Assembly (NCBI RefSeq): GCF_900108185.1
Contig: NZ_FNVA01000006.1
Location: 124,001-188,000, forward strand
Direction: 5' to 3'
Source: Bryocella elongata
GTDB taxonomy: Bacteria; Acidobacteriota; Terriglobia; Terriglobales; Acidobacteriaceae
Length of the DNA: 64,000 nt
In this document: in pieces, positions 27,803-34,357 of the stretch
How positions within the stretch are numbered: position 1 is the first letter of the stretch
Layout: each line of letters opens with the position of its first letter
Position numbers and translations under genes: made by a program
The notes under the pieces: generated by a model
Told to the model about the DNA's origin: nothing
Database searches by the model: none
The model's input: only the letters and a program-made list of their open reading frames with translations

Positions 27803-29031
27803 AGCGCAACCTCCACAACTTCAGGATGGCGAGCGACCGCGCCATCGACGGCCTCGCAGACATAGCACGGCGCCTCAATGCCGAAGCGCTCGCGATACGC
27901 TGCCTGCAGTGCGGTGACAAAGGCCGGCACGTTCTTCGCCTCGACGAGGCTGACCGTGCATCCGCCAAAGCCTCCGCCGGTCAGCCGGGCGCCGTAACAG
28001 CCTTCCAGCGTAAGAGCCGTATCCGCAAGGAAGTCCGTCTCCGCAACGCTGCATTCAAAGTCATCCCGCTGGCTGGCATGCGAACTCACCATCAGCTTGC
28101 CGAAGGCCGCAGCATCGCCTGCAGTCATCGCAACGCGCGCTTCGCGTACACGGCCGTTCTCGCTGATGATGTGCCGGCAGCGCTTGTAGGACTCCGTCGA
28201 CATCTTGTCTTCGCACGCTGCAAGCTGCTCCAGCGTCGCTCCACCCAGGTCCTCGACCTCGGGGAACTGCTCACGCAGCGCCTGCTGCCCGTCCATCACC
28301 TGCCGGTAACGAACGCTGTATTCGCCGCTCGCGATGGAGTGCTTCACCATCGAGTTCGTCACCACAACACGCGTCGTCGCGAGCGTGCCCGTCGCGATGG
28401 GCAGGTGTTCATAGGCCAGCGTGCGGGTGTTCAGCAGCAGGGCATGTCCAGCCTTCGCGGCCGTGCTCACAAACTGATCCATGATGCCCGAAGGCGCGCC
28501 GACGTACTGGTTCTCCGCGCGCCGGCAAAGGACCGCAATCTCTTCCAGGGGAAGCTTGTGGCCGCTGAAGCCCAGCAGCGCCACAGCCGTCGCAACTTCG
28601 ATCGAAGCCGACGAACTCAGACCCGCTCCCAACGGTACGTTGCCATCGATGTGCAGGATGAACGGTGCGATGTCCAAGCCCAGCGCCTGCATCTGGCGCA
28701 GCACGCCGGTCGGATAGTCCGCCCATCCACCCTGCTTCGGGCTGCGGTCGTCACGCGACTGCGTGCGGCGCTCCGGAAAGCTTGCACTGTCGAAGTGATA
28801 CTGGTCGTCGTCAGCCGGAGTGATCGTCGCGGTGGTCGCGAAGTTGATCGCCATGGGAAGCACGAAGCCTCCGGTGTAATCGGTGTGTTCGCCCAGCAGG
28901 TTCACGCGACCGGGCGCGCTCCATGATCCAGCTTTGGATCTTGCGTTGGTTTGCAGCGCGTTCTGCGTCGCCGCTGATGGTTCAGACAAGCCTTGACCTC
29001 CACGTGACCCCGATTCGCCGCTCGACGACAT
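27799..29031 (-). CDS. galK: Galactokinase
   Basis: A GHMP-family kinase that phosphorylates galactose with ATP. The galactokinase signature [19 protein letters not shown] is near the N-terminus. The ATP loop [17 protein letters not shown] and the C-terminal [14 protein letters not shown] are intact. I start at ATG 29031 (MSSSGESG, 410 residues); an upstream start at 29079 would only add unconserved residues. It is the first gene of galK-galT-galE and diverges from the sulfatase gene across about 230 bases that should hold both promoters. Nothing in the sequence shows a dedicated repressor nearby. Confidence 0.94.
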   Translation of the reverse strand: MSSSGESGSRGGQGLSEPSAATQNALQTNARSKAGSWSAPGRVNLLGEHTDYTGGFVLPMAINFATTATITPADDDQYHFDSASFPERRTQSRDDRSPKQGGWADYPTGVLRQMQALGLDIAPFILHIDGNVPLGAGLSSSASIEVATAVALLGFSGHKLPLEEIAVLCRRAENQYVGAPSGIMDQFVSTAAKAGHALLLNTRTLAYEHLPIATGTLATTRVVVTNSMVKHSIASGEYSVRYRQVMDGQQALREQFPEVEDLGGATLEQLAACEDKMSTESYKRCRHIISENGRVREARVAMTAGDAAAFGKLMVSSHASQRDDFECSVAETDFLADTALTLEGCYGARLTGGGFGGCTVSLVEAKNVPAFVTALQAAYRERFGIEAPCYVCEAVDGAVARHPEVVEVAL

Positions 29032-29261
29032 GGCGTGCCGCTGCTCACGCGATTCGCACTTCACCTGCTCACCACGCACCGCTTCAAGGGTCTCCGACCA
29101 TTATGCCCACGCTCACGCCTGATCGGGAATGAAACGTCTTTGCATTGCTGTCCGACAGATAGCGTGGATGTCAGCAGGTAGTCCATTCGTACTATCCAGG
29201 CACAGGACACTCCGACTGGTCGCCGCTTGACGGCTCCCCCTCCGCTTCCTACCCTTAGCGC

Positions 29262-30710
29262 ATGAAGCAGGGTGAGAGCCGCAGGTCGTTCCTCAAGCAT
29301 TCCGTAGCCGCCACCATCGCGGCCACCACCGCCGCAATGAACATGGAATCTGCCGCGCCACCCCCGCGCACGAAGCGCCCCAACATCGTCCTGTACCTCG
29401 CCGACCAGTGGCGTTGGGACTTCCTCGGCGTCAACAAGCTGAACGCCTCGGTGCGTACACCCAACCTCGATGCCCTTGCCGAGCGCGGCACCAACTTCAC
29501 CCACACAGTGTGTAACCAGCCCGTGTGCGGACCTTCGCGCTCCACGCTCTTCACCAGCCGTTACGCCACCGACGCGGGCGTCTGGCACAACGGCCTTCCG
29601 CTCAACAAGACGCTGCCCACGCTGGCTGGCGAGCTGCGCAAGGCAGGCTACTCCGCGAACCTCATCGGCAAGTGGCACCTTGCGATCGAAAGCGAGAAAG
29701 ATGGCGGCGGCCCCGGCTTCGTGAAGCCTGAAGACCGCGGAGGCTTCCTCGATCTTTGGGAAGGCGCCAACGCCCTCGAGCACACGTCACATCCCTACGA
29801 AGGCACCATCTGGGACCGCGATGGCAAGCCCATCTCCTACAAGGATCAGTACCGCGTCGACTTCCTCACCGACCGTGCCGAGCGCTTCCTGCGCAGCCCC
29901 GAAGCCAAAGAGAAGCCCTTCTTCCTCTTCCTCTCGCAGCTTGAACCGCACCAGCAGAACGACATGGGCCAGCCCATCGGTCCCAACGGCTCCAGGGAGA
30001 GGTACAAGAACTCGCACGTTCCGCCGGATCTCCGCGCGCTGCCCGGCACCTGGCAGGCCCAGCTGCCCGACTACTACGGCTGCTGCGAGGCCATCGACAC
30101 CAGCGTGGGCCGCTTACGCCACATCCTCGAAGAAGAGCACCTCGCCGACAACACGCTTTTCGTCTTCATGTCCGACCACGGTTGCCACTTCATGACCCGC
30201 AACGCCGAGTACAAGCGCTCCACGCACAACAGCTCCCTGCGCGTGCCGCTGCTCTTCGATGGCCCCGGCTTCGAGGGCGGCCGCGAGCTCTCGCAGCTAG
30301 CTGGAATCATCGACATCGCGCCGACGCTGCTCGAGGCCGCCGGCGTCCCCGTGCCGCCATCCTGGAAGGGCCGCAGCCTGCTCCCGCTGGTCACCAGCGC
30401 CGAGGCCCGCAAGACATGGGTGAACGAACAGTACATTCAGATCAGCGAGTCCATGACCGGCCGCGCCATCCGTACCCCCGACTGGACCTACTGCGTCGCT
30501 GACCTCACCGGCAACACCAGGGAGCCCGCAGCAGCGAGTTACCACGAGTACCAGATGTACGACCAGCGCAACGATCCCGCGGAGCTCGTCAACCTCTCTG
30601 GCCGCGCCGACTACCGCAAGCAGGCGGATGAGCTCCGCGACCGGCTGCTCGCCAGGATGAAGGAAGCGGGCGAGCCTGCGGAGATCGAGCGCGCGAAGCT
30701 TTATCCGTAG
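29262..30710 (+). CDS. Tat-exported type I sulfatase
   Basis: A 482-residue sulfatase-family hydrolase. The start MKQGESRRSFLKHSVAATIA has the twin-arginine signal RRSFLK, which fits export of a folded enzyme. The formylglycine motif is C89-G-P-S-R93, so a formylglycine-generating enzyme is needed; none is in the window. Metal-binding residues are seen in IVLYLADQWRWD and in MSDHGCHF. KGRSLLPL and the final domain are typical of arylsulfatase-like proteins. It probably removes sulfate from polysaccharides or sugar sulfates; the substrate is unknown. It is monocistronic with a hairpin downstream, next to tRNA-Cys. Confidence 0.92.
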   Translation: MKQGESRRSFLKHSVAATIAATTAAMNMESAAPPPRTKRPNIVLYLADQWRWDFLGVNKLNASVRTPNLDALAERGTNFTHTVCNQPVCGPSRSTLFTSRYATDAGVWHNGLPLNKTLPTLAGELRKAGYSANLIGKWHLAIESEKDGGGPGFVKPEDRGGFLDLWEGANALEHTSHPYEGTIWDRDGKPISYKDQYRVDFLTDRAERFLRSPEAKEKPFFLFLSQLEPHQQNDMGQPIGPNGSRERYKNSHVPPDLRALPGTWQAQLPDYYGCCEAIDTSVGRLRHILEEEHLADNTLFVFMSDHGCHFMTRNAEYKRSTHNSSLRVPLLFDGPGFEGGRELSQLAGIIDIAPTLLEAAGVPVPPSWKGRSLLPLVTSAEARKTWVNEQYIQISESMTGRAIRTPDWTYCVADLTGNTREPAAASYHEYQMYDQRNDPAELVNLSGRADYRKQADELRDRLLARMKEAGEPAEIERAKLYP

Positions 30711-30735
30711 AGCGTATGCCTCTGTCAGAACGACA

Positions 30736-30762
30736 AACGGCGCTCCATGCGGGAGCGCCGTT
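30736..30762 (+). terminator. Hairpin terminator after the sulfatase gene
   Basis: An 11-bp perfect stem (30736-30746 with 30752-30762) with a 5-base loop lies 26 bases after the sulfatase stop. It also ends just before the 3' end of tRNA-Cys on the other strand, so it could serve both. Confidence 0.65.
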
Positions 30763-30774
30763 CGCTTCAAATGA

Positions 30775-30850
30775 TGGAGCACCGAATGGGATTTGAACCC
30801 ATGAATACTGGTTTTGCAGACCAGCGCGTTAGCCACTTCGCCATCGGTGC
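30775..30850 (-). tRNA. tRNA-Cys (anticodon GCA)
   Basis: The minus strand folds into a cloverleaf of 76 bases with encoded CCA: acceptor GCACCGA/TCGGTGC, anticodon stem CTGGT/ACCAG enclosing CTGCAAA (anticodon GCA), and T arm CATGGGTTCAAATCCCATT. The discriminator base is T, as expected for tRNA-Cys. Confidence 0.94.
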
Positions 30851-30867
30851 GTAAAGCTAAGACTTCT

Positions 30868-30941
30868 AGGGTACAGGGTCCAGAGCCAAGGGTCCAGAAG
30901 ACTGAACCATCTGAACCCTGGCCCCTAAACCCTGGACCCTT
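30868..30941. repeat. GGGTCCAG-type short repeats
   Basis: This spacer between tRNA-Cys and the peroxiredoxin gene repeats AGGGTNCAG-like units on one strand and their complements (CTGGACCCT, CCTGGCCCCT) on the other. It looks like a low-complexity palindromic element and could fold as a loose terminator for the minus-strand peroxiredoxin gene. Confidence 0.5.
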
Positions 30942-30945
30942 GTTC

Positions 30946-31602
30946 TTACTGTGGCTGCGCGGTTGTGCGCAGGTAAGGCTTCACGGTCTTGAAGCCAGGA
31001 AACTTGATCGCTGCCTCTTCGTTCGAGACCGCCGCCGTGATGATCACATCGTCGCCCTGCTTCCAGTTCGCAGGCGTGGCCACCTTGTGCTTCGCCGTCA
31101 GCTGGATCGAGTCCAGCGTACGGATGATCTCGTCGAAGTTGCGGCCTGTCGTCATCGGATACGCCAGCGCGAGCTTGATGCGCTTGTCCGGCCCGATCAC
31201 ATAGACCACGCGCACGGTCGCGTTGTCAGCCGGCGTGCGGCCCTCGCAGCTGTCGCCGGAGTCCGCAGGCAGCATCTGGTACAGCTTCGCGACGTTCAGG
31301 TCGGTATCCGCAATGACGGGATAGTTCACCGCCGACCCCGTCACCTCTTCAATGTCCTTGGCCCACTTGCTGTGGTTGTCGGCGGAGTCGAGGCTCAGTC
31401 CGATGACCTTCGCTCCGCGCGCGGCGAACTGCTGCTCCAGCGCGCCCACCGCGCCCAGCTCCGTCGTGCACACCGGGGTGAAGTCCTTGGGGTGCGAGAA
31501 GATCACGCCCCAGTTGTCGCCCAGCCACTCATAGAAATCGATGGTGCCCTGGGTCGTCTGTGCGGTGAAGTTCGGAGCAACCTCATTGATGCGAAGAGAC
31601 AT
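30946..31602 (-). CDS. 1-Cys peroxiredoxin (Prx6 type)
   Basis: A 218-residue cytoplasmic peroxidase that reduces hydrogen peroxide and organic hydroperoxides. The peroxidatic Cys45 is in SHPKDFTPVCTTELG, the exact Prx6-type context. The C-terminal extension with PANWKQGDDVIITAAVSNEE is the dimerisation domain of this subfamily. A further Cys lies in SGDSCEGRTP but not at the resolving position of 2-Cys enzymes. The start at ATG 31602 is natural (MSLRINEVAPNF). It is a single gene with a repeat element downstream. An OxyR-type site was not identified. Confidence 0.95.
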   Translation of the reverse strand: MSLRINEVAPNFTAQTTQGTIDFYEWLGDNWGVIFSHPKDFTPVCTTELGAVGALEQQFAARGAKVIGLSLDSADNHSKWAKDIEEVTGSAVNYPVIADTDLNVAKLYQMLPADSGDSCEGRTPADNATVRVVYVIGPDKRIKLALAYPMTTGRNFDEIIRTLDSIQLTAKHKVATPANWKQGDDVIITAAVSNEEAAIKFPGFKTVKPYLRTTAQPQ

Positions 31603-31774
31603 TGCGTTTGCCTGCCTTTTTCTCGGGAGCGTACTCCCTGATGTTGAGCTGGCGGCCTCATGTGGCTCGTGATGGCCGTCACGCCGTTCGCTTGCGGTAC
31701 TGCGCGTTGCCGCAAAGCAGAAGACCCACCCTCGCCTGTGCGGTGGGTGGGTCTGATGTTCGCTTCTTGACGCT

Positions 31775-31933
31775 TTATCGTCTCGACTCGCTCATCCACG
31801 CACCCGCCCGCGCATACACATCGCGCCGCAGCGACAGCAGCGAGTGGCGGGCATCGTGATGGAGCGAGTGAAAGTCATGAGCAATGAAGGTCCAGTCAAA
31901 GTTGTACCGCGGCTGATGCTTGGGCCTCAGCAA
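31775..31933 (-). CDS. Possible short gene or gene remnant, 52 residues
   Basis: The minus strand is open from a TGA at 31964-31966 to the TAA at 31775-31777. The encoded sequence (QPRYNFDWTFIAHDFHSLHH then DARHSLLSLRRDVYARAGAW) has the balanced composition of a real protein and is unlike the neighbouring shadow frames. No ATG is available except near the end; TTG at 31933 would give 52 residues. It may be a small protein with a rare start or the C-terminal remnant of a decayed gene. The rest of the 31603-32140 gap shows only palindromic repeats. Confidence 0.3.
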   Translation of the reverse strand: MLRPKHQPRYNFDWTFIAHDFHSLHHDARHSLLSLRRDVYARAGAWMSESRR

Positions 31934-31995
31934 CGAAAGCGGGTTGGCTCTCGCGCGGTGACTTCAAGGTACGGCGAAGCGGCGAAACGTGTCAA

Positions 31996-32128
31996 ACGGG
32001 GGCAGCGGGCGGAGCCCGTTAGCCGCTTCGCGGGTAGCGGCTTCGCCGTCAGCGAGCTTCGCTCGTTAGCGTGAGGCTCGAGAGCATCGGCGATGCGGCC
32101 TCTATCGCGCAGCGCTAACGCAAAGCGC
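31996..32128. repeat. Cluster of short GC-rich palindromes (GTTAGCG / GCTTCGC type)
   Basis: The stretch contains successive small palindromes with the shared words TTAGC and CTTCGC: AGCCCGTTAGCCGCTTCGC, GCGGCTTCGCCGTCAGC, GCGAGCTTCGCTCGTTAGC and GCGCTAACGCAAAGCGC. The same words recur at 34200-34357 in both orientations, so this is a dispersed palindromic family, similar in style to REP elements. It lies directly upstream of the PhzF-like gene. Confidence 0.6.
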
Positions 32129-32140
32129 TACTCTCTTCCC

Positions 32141-33040
32141 ATGCCGACACTCGACTACACCATCCTCGACGTCTTTGCCGAGCGCGCGCTCGAAGGCAAC
32201 CCTCTCGCCGTCTTTCACGACGGCAGCGATCTGACCACCGAAGAGATGCAGGCCCTCGCCCTCGAGACCAACCTCTCCGAGACCACCTTCGTCATTCGCA
32301 GCGGCCCCGATGCGTGTGCCCCAGACGACGATGCCGTGCGCGTGCGTATCTTCACGACGCAGGAAGAGCTGCCCTTCGCGGGCCATCCTACGCTGGGCAC
32401 CGCAACGTGGCTCTGGCTCAACGACGAGCGCCGCAAGGGCAGCGAGACCATCACGCTCGCGCTGACCGCGGGCCGCATTCCCGTTCGCTTCGCTGCGGAC
32501 TCCACGCAACACAAGACCAACGCCGAGATGCGGCAGAACGATCCGGTCTTCGTAGCCACGCTCGACCCCACAGAGACCGCGCATGCCCTGGGCCTCGCCG
32601 CGGACGATCTGCTGTCTGGCCACCCGCCAAAGGTCATCACGACCGGCATGGCGCAGTGCATCGTCGCACTGCGCTCGGTGGAGGTTCTCTCGCGACTCGC
32701 CGTCCCGCAACAGACCGCTGCGCCATGGCTTGAGAGCAAGGGCGCGAAGTTCGCCTACTGCCTGGCTCCTACCGGTGACGCGACGCAATGGCGCGCTCGC
32801 ATGCAGTTCTATGGCGCGGAAGATCCCGCGACCGGCTCTGCCGCAGGCTGTGCGATCACGTGGCTGGTGAGCGAAGGCCTCGTCGCTGCTGACCAGTTGG
32901 TAACCATTACCCAGGGAGTGGAGATGCACCGTCCGAGCGAGTTGCGCGTCCGTGCCTCCTTTGAGGGGGGCAAGGTGTGCGATGTCCGTGTGGGAGGCAG
33001 CACCATTCCCGTGGCATCGGGACGCTTTTTCCTGCCATAG
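32141..33040 (+). CDS. PhzF-family isomerase/epimerase-like protein
   Basis: A 299-residue protein with the duplicated PhzF fold. The N-terminus MPTLDYTILDVFAERALEGN PLAVF is typical. ETNLSETTFV carries the catalytic Glu, RIFTTQEELPFAGHPTLGTA is the strongest signature, and the second half has the matching DPATGSAAGCAITW. Most members outside phenazine clusters have unknown substrates, and there are no phenazine genes here. The ATG at 32141 puts the first strand at the N-terminus. Transcription probably ends at the terminator at 33191-33230. Confidence 0.9.
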   Translation: MPTLDYTILDVFAERALEGNPLAVFHDGSDLTTEEMQALALETNLSETTFVIRSGPDACAPDDDAVRVRIFTTQEELPFAGHPTLGTATWLWLNDERRKGSETITLALTAGRIPVRFAADSTQHKTNAEMRQNDPVFVATLDPTETAHALGLAADDLLSGHPPKVITTGMAQCIVALRSVEVLSRLAVPQQTAAPWLESKGAKFAYCLAPTGDATQWRARMQFYGAEDPATGSAAGCAITWLVSEGLVAADQLVTITQGVEMHRPSELRVRASFEGGKVCDVRVGGSTIPVASGRFFLP

Positions 33041-33190
33041 TCTCAGGGTTATTCACAGCCTTGTAACTTCAAAACCTCAACGCTGACGCGCATTGGCACA
33101 TTTGCTCTCCACAAGGCAATCGATGCATAGCCCCATCTTCGTCCTATCTTCGCCGTTGTTTTACGCTCTGCTACCCGTTAGGCTCACCCA

Positions 33191-33230
33191 AGTCGTCAGC
33201 CACCGATTGGTAGGCGACGACTAAGTTTTT
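33191..33230 (+). terminator. Strong intrinsic terminator
   Basis: On the plus strand AGTCGTC (33191-33197) pairs with GACGACT (33216-33222), with inner GCC/GGC and ACC/GGT pairs around a GATT loop and single-base bulges. It is followed by AAGTTTTT. This is the most canonical rho-independent terminator in the window. It lies 150 bases after the PhzF-like gene, leaving room for a 3' UTR or a small RNA. Confidence 0.85.
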
Positions 33231-33752
33231 CGCCTGATTTACAGACAATTTTTAGGAGAAGCCCGGGAGCGGCTAACTGCGTCGTTTGCAGCGCGCCAAC
33301 CTCCTCCGTGGGGCCAACGCGACGAAAGGACGCGCTGACCTCTCCCGGTCTGATCCGAACATGAACCGGCCCGCCGGCAAACGGTGGGGCAGGGGATAGC
33401 CAAGCTGTGTGCCCGGGAATCGGAGCGCGGCGGGGACGGGATTTCCACGTCTTCCGCAGCCTCCACAGCCCGTGGAAAAACAGCAAAGTAGGTGCGGTCA
33501 TCGCGATAACGCGGCGACCGCGCCAACGGCTCCCCGCGCCTTATCGATTGCACCTCGTCCGCCCGCCGCTTCATGCCAACTCAACACCCTACCCGGGTGC
33601 GTGCCACGAAGCGCCACAACGGCGTTGACGGCCTCGCTCGGCCCAAAAACAGCCATCCGGCCCCACGCAGGCCTCCCGCTACGGCGACCTGCGCACAACG
33701 GCAACAAGGAACCGCGCGCCGCCAACCAACGGCCGCGACAAGGACGACAACG
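33231..33752. other. Long gap with possible structured RNA
   Basis: No protein gene is convincing between the terminator and the receiver gene. Around 33259-33346 the plus strand could fold with CCGGGAG pairing to CTCCCGG and AGCGCG to CGCGCT inside it, enclosing short hairpins. It does not match RNase P RNA, tmRNA, SRP RNA or riboswitch consensus that I know. It might be a small RNA or a long leader of the receiver gene. Confidence 0.35.
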
Positions 33753-34181
33753 ATGCGCCCCCGCAAAACCATTCTCTGCGTTGATGACAATGAGCAAGTT
33801 CTCTCGATTCGCAAGTTCCTGCTGGAAACCCGCGGCTACCGCGTGCTCGCAGTGACCACCGGCCATGAGGCCCTCGAGATTCTGCGCGACGCTCCCCTGG
33901 GCTCTATCGATCTCCTCCTCTGCGACCTCCTCCTGCCCCAGATGGACGGCAACGAGGTCGTACGCCGCGGCAAGCAGCTGCATCCCATGCTGCCCGCGCT
34001 GCTGGTCTCCGGCACCGTCACCAGCTTCGAGCGCGCCTCCGCAGCTGACGCCTTCCTGCCCAAGGGCGCCTTCAGCCCCGCCGAGATGCTCGATCGCATC
34101 CGCATCCTCGTCACCCGCAAACGCGGCCCCAAGAAGCACGTGCAGCCCGCCGTGCTGGACGACATCGCGATTGCCAGCTAG
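33753..34181 (+). CDS. Stand-alone response-regulator receiver protein
   Basis: A 142-residue single-domain receiver (CheY-like). The acidic pocket is D11-D12 (ILCVDDNEQ), the phosphoacceptor is Asp58 (LLLCDLLLPQMDG), the conserved Thr/Ser strand is LLVSGTVT, and Lys104 is in FLPKGAF. It has no output domain and likely passes a signal by protein contact. The start at ATG 33753 has AAGGA 9 bases upstream; longer frames upstream lack receiver sequence. No kinase is adjacent. Palindromic repeats follow the stop codon. Confidence 0.9.
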   Translation: MRPRKTILCVDDNEQVLSIRKFLLETRGYRVLAVTTGHEALEILRDAPLGSIDLLLCDLLLPQMDGNEVVRRGKQLHPMLPALLVSGTVTSFERASAADAFLPKGAFSPAEMLDRIRILVTRKRGPKKHVQPAVLDDIAIAS

Positions 34182-34199
34182 GGATGAGCCGCTGGCGCG

Positions 34200-34357
34200 G
34201 TTAGCGCTGCGCGTTAGCGGCTTCGCCGTTAGTTTCCTTTCATGGGGCGAGGCAGAGTGCTGTGCGCTCCGCCGTGCTAACCGCGCAGCGGCCAACGCGG
34301 AGCGCTCAGGCGCAGCCGCTAACGCGAAGCGCCTCGTCGAAGCTACGCTTCGACGAG
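34200..34357. repeat. Second cluster of GTTAGCG / GCTTCGC palindromes, overlapping the recG stop
   Basis: Between the receiver gene and recG the sequence is built from the palindromic words seen at 31996-32128: GTTAGCGGCTTCGCCGTTAG (34213-34232), GCTAACCGCGCAGCGG and GCCGCTAACGCGAAGCGCC. It ends with a perfect 11-bp hairpin (34333-34343 with 34347-34357) that has the recG stop codon at its loop. The last hairpin may end transcription of both convergent genes. Confidence 0.65.
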
